Shown here one piece after another: positions 34,701-45,410 of a stretch of DNA of 64,000 nucleotides. Made by a program: the position numbers and the translations under genes. Source of the stretch: Xenoacremonium recifei (lineage: Eukaryota > Ascomycota > Sordariomycetes > Hypocreales > Nectriaceae); contig WOFQ01000003.1 in assembly GCA_012184525.1 (NCBI GenBank), positions 558,001 through 622,000 on the forward strand, written 5' to 3'. Each line of letters starts with the position of its first letter. Position 1 is the first letter of the stretch. The notes under the pieces were generated by a model, which searched no databases, was not told where the DNA came from, and worked only from the letters and a program-made list of their open reading frames with translations.

Positions 34701-35211
34701 GGCATAGGCCTGCGAGTTCCTCTAATGCCAAACAGAGCGAGGTCGGTGAAGATGCTTTGTGAGATAGCTCAAGCTAACACAACCTCAGGGGGCAACTAAA
34801 TTGAACCCTGTTGCAGCCACCTTCACCCCTCGATCTCTAGGCAAGCCGAGGCAACGACCAACCATAGACATGTCTACCGATTCGGATGAACCCACAAGCA
34901 ACGACACGACAAAGGCCACAACTCCGCAAACGAGCCGCCAGTGGTCTGACGAGGTCGCTGCTGAAGAAGCAGGAGAAACACACTGCCCAGACAACGCAAG
35001 CATCACCGAACAAGCTGAAGAGCAGCTCAAAGAAAACGGCAGCAAGAAAATTGACCGACAGAAAGCCTTCACTGAGGCCGTCGGCCGAGCGCTCAAGAAT
35101 GGTCACCGACATGAGGATGATGATGGAACAGAAGAAAGTGAGTAGCAAGGCAGAAATATGATACGGGTGAAACCAGTGCTAACTACCGCAGATGAATCCC
35201 GTGACGCGTAG
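31723..35211 (+). CDS. HMT1-type half-ABC transporter (ABCB, heavy-metal tolerance) with C-terminal PAM2-like motif
   Basis: Model join(31723..32502, 32597..33816, 33864..34024, 34073..34103, 34156..34326, 34378..34741, 34789..35137, 35192..35211), 1031 aa. An N-terminal set of about five helices precedes the six-helix ABC core, as in yeast/fission-yeast HMT1 vacuolar phytochelatin transporters. The nucleotide domain has Walker A GATGAGKST (about 629), Q-loop VVPQNP, signature LSGGELQR (732), Walker B DIVLLDEATSAVD and H-loop VAHRLST. If 34742-34788 (47 nt, GCTAAC branch) is not spliced the protein stops at 34762 (915 aa). Splicing continues into KLNPVAATFTP, a match to the PAM2 poly(A)-binding-protein motif. 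The last intron may use a second acceptor at 35236, avoiding the TAG at 35209 and adding the tail to 35862. Confidence 0.85.
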
Positions 35212-35862
35212 GAGTCGTCACAGGGTACGAAGGCAGCGAAGGGTGATGCAGGCGCGGAACCCACGAATATGCTCCGGACACCTCGTTACTCTCGACGAGT
35301 ACAGTCCAAGAGCGAGCCTTCGCATACTTCACAGGAGTCAGACACGGCGGGTGATGAGCTAGAGCATCTACCGGACGTGCTCGAGGAGTCCGTGGTAGCA
35401 GGAGATGCTTCGAGTTCCCAGCCTTCAACTTGCGAAGAAAAGACTCATCGCCATGTGTCTGCGCCTGTGATGAAAGGCATCTCCTCGAACAATGAGTCGA
35501 AAATCTCGGAAATTGCCAGCAACAATGCATCGCAGTCCTCAAGTCAGAGGGCTTCTTCTTCTAGTGCTGTGAACCAATCTGGTGGGCGAGGGAATATTAT
35601 TACTGGCATTTCCTCAAAAACTGCCAAACCGGAGACCGAGTCCGGCTTAGAAATTCCAACGACGGCGAGCGTCTGCAACAAAAGTAATGGTTCATGCAAT
35701 GGAGATGAGACGAATCAGCAAATCATCGAGTCAGCGCCTTCAGGTCCACGACGTGGCGGTCGTGGGGGCAGGCGAGGTAGACATCCATGGTATCGCGGAC
35801 GCCGGACCCGAGGAGCGAACCAAAGCACCGCTCAATCAACGCCGGCGCAGCAACAATCTTGA
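35212..35862 (+). other. Open RGG-rich frame after the TAG, likely alternative C-terminus of the ABC transporter
   Basis: 216 codons stay open directly after the in-frame TAG at 35209-35211, in the transporter's own frame. The sequence is Ser/Thr/Glu-rich and ends in an arginine-glycine box (RRGGRGGRRGRHPWYRGRRT). Splicing from donor 35138 to the AG at 35235-35236 instead of 35190-35191 removes 45 nt containing the stop and keeps frame, giving about 1233 aa in total. That acceptor lacks a good pyrimidine tract. A strain-specific nonsense change (CAG to TAG) or stop readthrough are alternatives. RGG boxes usually bind RNA, which would fit the nearby PAM2 motif. Confidence 0.5.
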
Positions 35863-36399
35863 CGCATTCGTAAATCCCGAGGGGACGAAATACGGATTAA
35901 AGAAGGACCAACTGGTTCACATCTTTTTGGGGGCATTTTTAACAGGATTAGTTTGCTGAGTGTCGAGACATGAAGATTATTGCCGACATGATTTCATTAA
36001 CGGAGCAAAAGGGGAGTAGGAGAAAAAAATTGCATGGGCAGGTAAAAGCGATGATTACAGTTCTTTCTGATGTCTTATACTACATATGGCTAGATAAAAC
36101 AAGGGGGGGCGAAGGAACGCCATGTATCATAGATAGAGAAGACGGGGAGCATATGGGATGGCTAGCACGAGCACACGCAGCGTGGTTAGAGGAGCAGACT
36201 GAAGATTGCAGATTGACGAACAGGAAGGGGAATATGATTGATTTGTAGCTCTACCAACTCTGGTCATGGGAGAACCCCGTCTACGCCCGGTGGTGCTTGC
36301 TTGCTTGCTTGCGTGTATACAACAAAACTGTATCGCTCGTCTTTCGTTTCGTGCCATGCCATCCCAATCAATACTGGTATCATATCAGATAATTTCCTT
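35863..36399. other. Convergent intergenic region
   Basis: AT-richer sequence between the RGG tail frame (plus) and the SGT2-like gene (minus). No gene is supported. It should contain both polyadenylation regions. Confidence 0.4.
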
Positions 36400-37633
36400 C
36401 TATTGCCCTTGGTTGCCGCCAGGGGGGTTGGCACCAGGAGCGCCGCCGGGGCCGCCCATCATGTTCCGGGCCCTGTATGAGAGGTCAGCTATTTGTTATA
36501 CACAGAAGATGCCTTAGACAAAGAGACTCACATCTCGGCAATGTTGGGGTCCGACATCAGGCTGTTAAGATCGGGCATGCCACCGCCACTGCTAAAGCGG
36601 TCGGCCATCTCTCGCAACCGCGGGTTGTTCATGAGGTTGTTCATCATGTCGGGGTTGCTCATCAGGCTCTGGGCCATGCTCGCGAACATGGGGTTGTTCA
36701 TGATGGCGCCGAGATCCGGCATCCCGCCCGCACCACCACCGCCGGGAGCACCGCCCGCGCCGCCGCCGCCGAGCATAGACGCCAGGCTGCCGAAGTCGGG
36801 CATCCCGCCGGCGCTGCCCCCCGGCGACGAGCGCGGCAGGGATTCCTCCTCGGCCTCCATCTCCTCGACGCGGCGGCGCGCCGTCTCGTAGCCCTTCTTC
36901 ATGGCGTCGCTGCCGCCGCTGCCCTCGTACTCGATGCCCTTGGCGTAGGCGTCCATGGCGCCCTTGGCGTCGCCGAGGGCAAAGCGCGCGAGGCCGAGAC
37001 GGCTCCAGGCCTTGGTGTAGGCCGGGTCGATGGCCACGGCGGCTTCGGCGTCGGATTTGGCCGACGTATGGTCCTTGTTGGCGGAGTGGGCGGCCGCGCG
37101 GTTGGAGAGGAAGACGGCGTTGCTGGGGTTGAGGGCTAGGGCCTGCGTGTAGAGGTCGATGGCGGAGGTGTAGTCCTTCTGGGCCATGGCGGCGTTGCCG
37201 CGCGACTTGAGGGCCTCGGCCTGCTTCTTCTGCTCGTCGGAGGGCGCGGCGGCGGAGGCAGAGGGTTGAGCTTCAGCAGCGGTGTTGTTGTTGCCGCCCT
37301 TCAGCTGTTCGTAGACCGAGTAGATCTGGAGGAGCGGCTGCGAGCCGGGCGCGGGGGCGGCGCTGGGGTCGATCTTGAAGGACTCGGCGATGCAGTTGAT
37401 GGCGACGTCGATGGAGTCTTTGTCGTCGGCGGTGAGGCTGCCGTCGGTGGTGCAGGTGGTCAGGAAGTCGCAGATGGCGAGCGCGAGGCGCTGCTTGGAG
37501 GACTGGGCGGCCTGGAGGGAGTCAGCGATGGATGGATGTTATGGGATCGCATGTGTGTGCTTCGCAGCCTCAGCCTTGGAGGAGGAGGCCCAATTGAGGG
37601 AGCGGTCGCGGAGAGCGGGAGGGGACGTACCAT
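36400..37633 (-). CDS. sgt2: Small glutamine-rich TPR co-chaperone (SGT2/SGTA-like)
   Basis: Three exons on the minus strand: 37633..37631 (the ATG alone), 37511..36532, 36472..36400, giving 351 aa. The first intron (119 nt) follows the initiator codon directly. The second is 59 nt. The N-terminal SGTA dimerisation region reads KQRLALAICDFLTTCTTDGSL. Three TPRs follow at about 97-205 (SRGNAAMAQKDYTSAIDLYTQ and next units), then a Gly-rich stretch and an STI1-like segment of NNPMF, SNPDM and NNPRL repeats. SGT2 hands tail-anchored membrane proteins to the GET pathway and binds Hsp70/Hsp90 through its TPRs in the cytosol. Length and order match the family. Confidence 0.92.
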
Positions 37634-38139
37634 GGCTGCGATTTGAGGGAATGCAGCGTTGGGGACGAGTAGCTGTGGCCGGGAGTCTGGAATATAAGGA
37701 AGGACAGCAGGGTATGGCGGAGTGGCGAGGGGAAGACGTGGTCTCTTCGCTTCTGCGCGGCTTCTTCGATGTCTTTCTCTCTTTTCCCCAACGGTGAGGC
37801 TGCCCCGCGGTGAGGCGGCGTCGGGCTGGAAGATTCCACGTGGGGCAGCCCAGCCCGATATTTGACAAGCGGGGAGGCGTAGCTTAACCGATTTAACCCG
37901 TGAAAAAGAGATTCCATTCCCATTGTTCGTAGCTCATGTTCCAGAGTCTGTCTGTCTGTCTGTCTCCCTATCCTGTAAACGTCCCTCGCTGTGCAAAAAG
38001 TAATAATAATAGCGAATACTTGTACAAGCAAGGGGCCCCAAGTCCCTCAATCCAGGCCATTCATTCATCCATCTCTCCCAAAAACTCCCGTCTATGCCGC
38101 TCGCTCGCTCGCTATCTTTAAATGTTTGTTGGTCGTCTC
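37634..38139. other. Promoter of the SGT2-like gene with simple repeats
   Basis: No gene. A short (GTCT)n run lies near 37946-37966 and a CTCGCTCG run near 38098-38112. The left half should be the SGT2 promoter and the right end the 3' region of the RING gene. Confidence 0.4.
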
Positions 38140-39783
38140 TCACTTGCGGTTCCGGCGGCGCTCGACATTCTTGACCCGGCGGTTCTCCATCGCCCACGCC
38201 TTGCGGTACTTGGTGTAGAACCGCAGCGTGTCCTTCATCACCACGTAGAGGCAGCCTCCGATCAGGCTGCGTCCCCATTGTTGCTGTAGCAGGCCGGGAC
38301 GTCGGAACAGCGGTGTTCTTGTCCAGTCGCGGGGCAGGGCGAGGCGTAGCAGCTCGCCCATGGCGAAGGAGATGCCCGGCATGATGAGGGCGTTGACGAT
38401 GGTGTTGGACATGCTAGACAGGATACTCGTGAGTGTCGGGCGGCGGGCGGGCGCCTGCGGAACCTCATGGTTGTGTCCTTCTTGCTGCTGTTGCTCTTGG
38501 CCTTCAGCTTCGTCAGCAGGCGCATTATTGAGGAACGCATCAATCAGTGCTTCTCCTTCTGCTTCCCGTACCGCCTCCGGTACAGCCTCCGGTATTGCCT
38601 CCGGTACCGCCTCTGGTACTGCCTCTGGTACCGCCTCTGGTACCGCCTCTGGTACATCTACTGGGTCCAGTTCGAGTTGATCCTCTTCACCAAAGCCTTC
38701 TCCCATGTCATGCTCCAGGAACTCCTCGTCCGTCTCGTCGCCGTCGTTCACTTCCTCGATGACGAGCTCGACCATCATATTTCCATCGTCGTCCTGCAAC
38801 TCAGCGCGGCCCACAACGCCTCGCTCGCCGTCGGCTTCCGCAAGGTCGGCCTCCTGCTGCTCCAGGATCTGCAATAGACCCTCAAGGAATCCCAAAAGAG
38901 CACCACCATTGGCATTCCTTCTGTTGTTGTTGCCGTTCCGTCTATTGTTCGCTCGGCCCTCAGCCTGCGGCTCCAAAGGTGGCAGCCCCATGAGTTTCCG
39001 ATTAAGATTCACCTCGCGGGGGAAAACGAACTCGCGCCACAGGCTGAAGTAGGTGTGGCGGATGTAGGGGAACACGGCCATGACCAGACGGGGAGAGGGT
39101 GGCCAGCTGAGGAACTTGTCGTCGTGCATCATGTGGTAGGCGCCGTACTGTGGCATATCGTCAGCAGTCTGATGTTCATAGCACTAAGGTGTACTTACAA
39201 AGCCGGCTATAGGCATGTAGAAGGTGTTGCCCAACCACGGCAGCAACTGTCCCAGGAGCAGAACCGGCGCAACGTTCGTCAGAACCAAGGCGTTGGTAAT
39301 CGCAGTGCCCGGTGGCAGACCCATGCGTCCATATCGCGGCGACTCTGGGCCCAGCACATAATCCATCACAGCATTGCGCCCAGCAAACATCCACATAGCC
39401 ACCAGCCCATACGTCTGCAGACTGACCTCCACGCCCGCCACCAACGAGGTTCCCAGTATGTAGGGGCTCAACCTGGTGAAGCGGCGCGCCACGCCCTCGG
39501 TGAGCGCAACAACCGGATCCCAGACGCCCTCGAGCTTGATCTGCGACTTGCACACCGGGCACAGGAGGGGCTTGTTGGAGCGCTCGCAGTCCGTCACCCA
39601 CGACAGCATGCAGTCCTGGTGAGCCTCCAGCGTGCAGGGGCAAGGATCGACCCATGTTCCAGCGGGATCGCTTGGGTCCTCATCGGTGAGGCAGATGAAG
39701 CATCGTCGTCGGCCTTCCACGGTTTGCGGGGGGGGATCGGTCGGTTCGACCGGCGGCTGCGGCGCCGTGCTCGCCGAACTCAT
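38140..39783 (-). CDS. Membrane-anchored RING-finger protein (probable E3 ubiquitin ligase)
   Basis: Two exons on the minus strand, 39783..39199 and 39147..38140, with a 51-nt intron; 530 aa. A zinc-binding motif lies at residues 28-78: C28-x2-C31-x16-C48-x-C50-x4-H55-x2-C58-x16-C75-x2-C78. This resembles RING-CH (MARCH/Ssm4) but has a shorter C-to-H loop. Hydrophobic segments follow (YILGTSLVAGVEVSLQTYGLV, NALVLTNVAPVLLLGQLLPWL), then an acidic region with a run of VPEA repeats (about 358-389), and another hydrophobic stretch near IVNALIMPGISFAMGELL. The C-terminus is basic (RRVKNVERRRNRK). An organelle or ER membrane ubiquitin ligase is the likely role. Substrates are unknown. Confidence 0.82.
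38560..38662. repeat. 12-bp coding minisatellite (VPEA repeats)
   Basis: About eight imperfect 12-bp units of the form CCGCCTCYGGTA on the plus strand. They encode VPEA tetrapeptides in the RING protein on the minus strand. The unit length keeps frame, so copy number can change without breaking the protein. Confidence 0.85.
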
Positions 39784-40787
39784 GGTTTCGGCGGGATGCG
39801 GAGGTAAAGCGTTGAAGTGTCTCGTTCACTTGAGGGTCATCTTAAGAGCAAGAAGGGTCGGGAGATGTGAGTGAAGCGAGGCGACGAGCGAGCAAAGGTG
39901 CCTCGGTTAGGTGCACGAGGCTCTGGATGCGGATGAGAAGCTGCCCAAGCTAACTGGAGTGGAGAGACCACGGCCCGGGGTTACATCATCAGCTCGGTGG
40001 GGCTCACCGAGAGATAGCAAGGTGAGCAGCCAATCATCTGGTCCTCCCGCTGCCCGATTCGTGAATCACTGAGTTACCAAGTATTCAGCCTCGTTATGTG
40101 TGAATCAAGTATTTGTAGGTAAGTCAGACTTATCCATAGGGTATAACTCAACTCTGTAACATTATAGGCCCAAGTTTCCGGGTTCTTTGTTCATCAGCTG
40201 GAAGACAAATGCAGACGAAACTGTTCCAAAACCTCACCCTCAAGCAAATCAGCTTACCCTACAGCTTCAAGTATTTAATTCGGCCGACCTTCAACTTACA
40301 TCTGGATTTGTGTGCGTTTAGGATGGTATCGATGACATGACCGACTTTTGTATCTCCATAATTTTGATGTTATCCAGTTTATTTATTCTCGGGCGGGCAA
40401 GTATCACCTCGGGAGCTCATAGGTGCTCAATTCCCATCAAACCTTAATGATATGCCGGTAGTTGCTAGGCAATCATCATCATGACAATACAATCCAACCA
40501 TCATTCTCGAATCTATATGCCGTACGCATACAGTGCTAGGTCAGGAGCACCCTAAGGTGGTACTGAAGTAATCATAATGCGCTTCTATGCACTCTTTGAC
40601 CCCCTGAGGCAGTATGAGCAAGTTTCGCCTAAGCCATGATCGACCGCAAATTGAATTCCTGCATCACCCGTTCTCACGTTGCGCTGGCTCTTGAAAGTCG
40701 TAACATGCAGCCCCGAAGTATCAAGATGGCTCCAATAGCCCCCAAGGCACCATCCTGTTCTTCTGTGTCTCCCTCTTTCCCAAGATA
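39784..40787. other. Divergent intergenic region
   Basis: About 1 kb between the start codons of the RING gene (minus) and the small membrane-protein gene (plus). No coding signal. It presumably holds both promoters. Confidence 0.4.
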
Positions 40788-41539
40788 ATGGCTCGTCTTG
40801 CACGTGTCTACAACGCTTTCCTGGCTCTAGAGTTCGCCATTGCAGCCACTGGCTTCGCCCTCTTTGCACTCGCATATCTGGACAACTGCCGGGCGAGCCT
40901 CTGGAGTTATGACGGTGCCCAAGACTGCGATACGATCCCCCAGCCAAAGAGTTCTGCCCGTGCAGACCATCAGGATCACGCAGAGATCCCTCTGATCTGG
41001 ACGAAACAGTACGCTCTCACCCATCCTTCCTCGTTGCCTTCCGTCTCTGACTTGGAAGCTACAGACTGACAGACTCGAACTTCGCCCTCGCGATCCTCTC
41101 CCTAGTCACCGTCCTCGTTCGCATCCTCGCCGCCCGACTCGCTTACCTCCCCCGCTCCGCCAGCGTGCTGTACGACCTCCTCCTCGCGACGCTGTGGACT
41201 ATCAACCTTGCAGGACAGACCTCGAGCGACATCTCTAACTCGATCCACGTGAGCGATCATTCGGCTTCCAACTGTGACATAGGCGGCGACCGGGCGAGAG
41301 AATACTGTTGTTCGTGTCTGGTGATCTCGGTGCTGGCAGTTGGGGTGTACGTTGGGAGGGTGGCACTGGAGATGGGTATAGCTCTGTGCTCTCGGAATGG
41401 AGATAAAGACGATAACATGATGGAGAAGAGAGGGATGGAAGATACGGAGGCCGGAGTTGGGCATATCGCGCGAAAGGATTGGTACAGCCAGTCTCTAAGT
41501 CCGGTATTGGCCTTTTTCCCCTCGGAAGATCTCGTGTGA
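40788..41539 (+). CDS. Small four-helix membrane protein (MARVEL-like layout), unknown function
   Basis: Model join(40788..41008, 41065..41539), 231 aa. The 56-nt intron uses the acceptor CTACAG, which keeps the frame as WTKQLTDSNFALA. Four hydrophobic segments are visible: VYNAFLALEFAIAATGFALF, FALAILSLVTVLVRILAARL, VLYDLLLATLWTINLAG and CLVISVLAVGVYVGRVALEM. Spacing and short loops resemble fungal MARVEL-domain proteins, which sit in plasma-membrane subdomains. The resemblance is of layout only. The C-terminus is hydrophilic and probably cytosolic. Confidence 0.65.
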
Positions 41540-41781
41540 GGAGGCATACGGTGGAATCGATAGATAGAGAATGCATCGCTGGGGAGTTTACAACATGGAC
41601 ATGGACATCACAGCGTAACCCGTGGTCAACTCTCAACACCAATAGACTCGATTGACTAAGTCAGCCTGCGCCCCCTCTACAGACTTAAAGAGCGTTTCTC
41701 GTTTCCATCGTTAACATCATTCATTTCATCCCCGAGACACCATAGACCTCCCCGAGTTGTCAAATCTTCCATCGAAGAGGC

Positions 41782-41917
41782 TTATTTGTGCTGTCGCCAA
41801 CAGTCAGTTTGTCGTCCCAACTCGACGTCATAGGCCAAGACTTACAGGGCAGCCGGAACAGGTGCAGCCAGAGCCGCAGCCGCAGGAGCCAGAAGAGGAG
41901 CATCCGCAGTCACCCAT
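41782..41917 (-). CDS. Copper metallothionein, 26 aa
   Basis: Two exons on the minus strand, 41917..41846 and 41790..41782, separated by a 55-nt intron (GTAAGT donor, ACTGAC branch, GACAG acceptor). The peptide starts MGDCGCSSSG and ends SGCPHK. It is 26 residues with seven Cys at positions 4, 6, 12, 14, 18, 20 and 23, the length and cysteine spacing of Neurospora crassa copper metallothionein. It should bind about six Cu(I) ions in a cytosolic cluster and buffer copper. Without splicing the frame runs on into PVSLGL, so the intron defines the true C-terminus. The leader carries a TTTAAAA box near 42053-42059 on the coding strand. Confidence 0.88.
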
Positions 41918-44517
41918 GATGATTATGATGAGAGTAGTTGTTGTTGGTTTAGTAGATGAATAGATCTTTGTTCGATGAGTTGTTGAAGTGAAGCAGTAAT
42001 CTGAGTGTGATGAGTGGAGAGAGAGAGGAGAGTTCAGAAGGAGGGGCGGCATCTTTTAAATCCCCTCCAATCCCCTCCTCCACTCCTTCCCTTTGTGTTA
42101 GCGGCAACTTTAGGCCTTAGGTAAGGTCAGTGTGCCACATGACAGCGCAGGACGTGCTATAATAAGGCACGTACACTGTGCAATTTTGTTTCATTGACTG
42201 TGGTATAGTTTCAGAATGTCGCTCTCATTCTGTACTGTGGTCCATTTGTAGCATCTGCCGAGCGAGACATTGAACTTCGCATTTTTGTTGATCCCAGAGG
42301 CAAGCAGGCATTGTAGACATAATGGGGGGGACTTTAAATAAGCCATGCCAGGCTGTCTTCAAAGCCAAGTATTGAGCATGTGAGTAGTAGGAGCATATTA
42401 ATAATGTACTGGCAAGAACTTGTATATATTGTTGTTATGAGCAAGTATGCGCGCGACCCAATCAAATCCCCGTACTGACCAAAATATAGCCGGTCCCCTG
42501 ACAGCGCCAGCAACAGTCCACAGGGTTGCTCGTACGAATTTGAGGGCAAGTTCTCTTTTTTGCCAGCATGTGAACACATAATCTTTCCATCGCCGAGTCG
42601 CTGCAGAAACCGAACCATTCAATGACGGGCACCGAAACCCACCGAGTCGTCATCTATTTCGAAACATTGCCCTAGCATCTTCAGATGCTGCAGAAAGGTC
42701 CATCGCGCTCCGACGGAAAATAATATGGGATATAATGGATGGCAAGAACATCGACGGAGGACGTCGTTTTATATCCCTGGTATACATCAAAAGGGAATTG
42801 CGCGTAGGTCGTTGGTTCTTTATGCGAGCTCCTACTGTGTGAACCACGGAATATGGTGTCTTTCATGCCCGCCTTGCCACAGGAAGTGTAATTCCTGTCT
42901 TTATATGGCCAGCGATAGATGGCGCTGCTTAGTATCATGCACTTGAATACGTCTGGCTGTCGCTCAGAAGCTCCGGCATGACAGTCGACATCAGTTTGTC
43001 TTGCAGCAGAAAGATATGGATGTAGAGGAAGCGTCGAGCGCCCGAAGAGGGTTCTAGCTCCACTGTCCTCACTTCAAGCCCAGGACATCGAGTGCCATTG
43101 GGCATCTCTACAAAGACGGTTGTAGATGATGAATGTGTGTTCAGTACCTCCCTAGAGGATTTCCAGTTGAAGCCCTTGATCACCGAGGGATTCCGGTAGT
43201 GTTTGAGTATGATATATTTGTTCTTCAATTTAGACACAGCTTCAATTGAGACACAGGCTCAAGCCAGCCAAGGGGCCAACACGACACCAAGGATAGCCAA
43301 TGGCAGAAGTACGTTCCAGTCCAAAGTTGGGTTGATGGGATACAACGATCAACCTTCCGTTCAAGGACCACAGGTGCAGTCCCACAGAGTTGGTCTGTCG
43401 CAATCCATCGGCTTTTCCTCAAAGGACCCGTTCAACATCTCCAGTACGTGTGGGAAGAGTGTGGATGATCCCGAGTTTCACCCTCCCCAACCAGTGCGCC
43501 AATTGTTGGCCTGTCAGAATCCTGACGCTGGTCTGACAAGTCATCGATGGGTATCGTTTCATATATATAGCATGATAGCTTCACAAATTCACAACACAGA
43601 AGCTTCTTGTCATCAGCACAAGAGAGGAATACAGATGGGGTTGGGGTTGGAAGACAGTCCAACCGCGGACCTAAGCTCCTCTCACGAATTGTCAATGTAG
43701 CCTGAAAAGGGCTTTATGACAGTCGTCAAGAGCTTCTCATGTACATACATCATCAGCGTATCCGTATGTCAGGTTAGCAGGTTTGCCTGAACTATGCCAC
43801 GCCGTGAGGCGTAGATATAATGTTGTGTCGTCATTTGAGCATGCTTACCCCGACTGCTGAGATGCACCCGCGGCAGAATATATAAAAAAGGCTCCGGAGG
43901 ATTCAAAAATTTGGGATATTGACAGCGTTCTAATCTTGCTATCATGAATGGCCCTTTAGAAGAATCTGGGCGCAGACAGTATGGCGCTAGAAGTGGACAA
44001 CCCACAGGCCTGGCTGTGTATGCCCAGCGCATGACCTGCTCCAAGAAGCCAACATGGCATCTTCATACTCAAAACCGGAGTCAGCAGTAGCTCCGAGCGT
44101 GAAAATTTCTCATCTTGAAATAGCGATGCAATAGGCGGCACTCGCATCATATGCACCAGACGGGACAACCATTAATAGGAGGAGTCGGATGAGGAAAAGA
44201 AGGCATTCGACTCTGGGCCCCGCGCTTCCACAAAGCTCTACTAATATATAGTTGTCTCAGTTGATCCCCCGAATCGTTTGTAAATGGCTGTTGCGCTCCA
44301 GAACGGCTAGGAATGATCGACGGAGGATAAAATCCCAGTGAGCCATTGAGACCTTGCGCGAAGTCAACACGATCAGCCAATGGGTCTATATCTGCATGCG
44401 CTTGGCACTACAGCCAGTAGCTAGTCGAGTGGCCCCAATCAGCCTGGCTTCATTCGTACTTGCCGAGTCGATAACGGCACCCGGGTACGTGGGAGTTTAC
44501 CCAAGAGCAGTCGCCAC
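41918..44517. other. Gene-poor region right of the metallothionein
   Basis: The first few hundred bases are the metallothionein leader and promoter. Beyond that only short frames are seen. A plus-strand frame at 43203-43700 and a minus-strand frame at 42935-43237 overlap and show no family motif. No gene is supported. Confidence 0.35.
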
Positions 44518-45410
44518 ACATTAAGTGACTATATAGAAAACCTCATGGTATCCATGAGAAATAACACGCCAATTTTCTTCCAATATAGTGAACGCTTGAT
44601 CTGAACCGGAGTTATCGTTGGGGCAGGGCGAGAAGACAGCAGTTATTGGGTGGCGCGATGTCAAAGGGCGCACAGTGAAAGGATGGAACTGAAAGACTTT
44701 CCTACCCTCTTCACTCATAGCGTTCACCGCATATATCTGCACCTGGCCCCTAAACCAATCGGACTTCGGACTTTCACCCTTCTTCTCCCCCTCCATAGCC
44801 CAATGAGCGCGTATGCAGAACTCAGAGTCACCAAATTGAGTTGGTCGGATTGTAGATCGTGTACTGGTCGGTTGACGCGTTCGAGATGACGCTCGATTCG
44901 TCCTCATCTCGCGAGGTCTCGGCATTACCTGAGCCTCCGGAAAAGATACTTATGGGATGATTGTATTCTGTGTAGACATCAGAATCGCAATTACTACCAT
45001 GAACAAGTCGTTTTACTTCGCGGGTGGTGGGAGACTGCTGGTGTGTTCGCAATAGTGGTGCTAGTCGCAGAGAGCCTTCCTGAAACACCCCGGCTCGGTG
45101 CTTCATCCCGGGCTCTGTGGAAGTAAGTCCGGTTTGGCGTTGAGATGGCAGAGAGTTCCCCGGCAATTTACTTGTTGAGAACCGCATCGACTTACGAACA
45201 TATCCTCCTTCATAAAACTTCTCCAGAGCCTTTTCTGAAGTCGGTCCATCTGAAGGTGGAGGTCTATATTGAGTCGCTCGATATTGTCATGGTAGCTGTT
45301 TGCGACCTTAACCAGATGGAAAGTGACAGCGCCCTCCTGTCCAAGTCGACAGTCGTCCGATCATCTGGAGCATCGATTTAGCGGTCAGATGCCAGTTCAG
45401 GAAGATGCCC
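44518..45410 (-). pseudogene. Decayed or unresolved protein gene of unknown function
   Basis: Minus-strand segments read like protein in shifting frames. First comes a coiled-coil-like stretch (YHDNIERLNIDLHLQMDRLQ, near 45285-45230) that ends at a GTAAGT. Next is a Ser/Asp-rich stretch (FSGGSGNAETSRDEDESSVI, near 44940-44880) that stops at TGA (about 44828). Then, one frame over, a stretch holding RGQVQIYAVNAMSEEGRKVF runs to a stop at 44521. A GT..AG pair can join the first two, but the last junction needs a frameshift or an intron I cannot define. No start codon is convincing. It could be a real multi-exon gene that I have not solved. Confidence 0.35.

Noticed and set aside
34742..34762. 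End of the ABC transporter at TGA 34760-34762
   Set aside because: Kept only as the unspliced alternative; the GTCGGT..GCTAAC..CTCAG interval and the PAM2 match downstream favour splicing.
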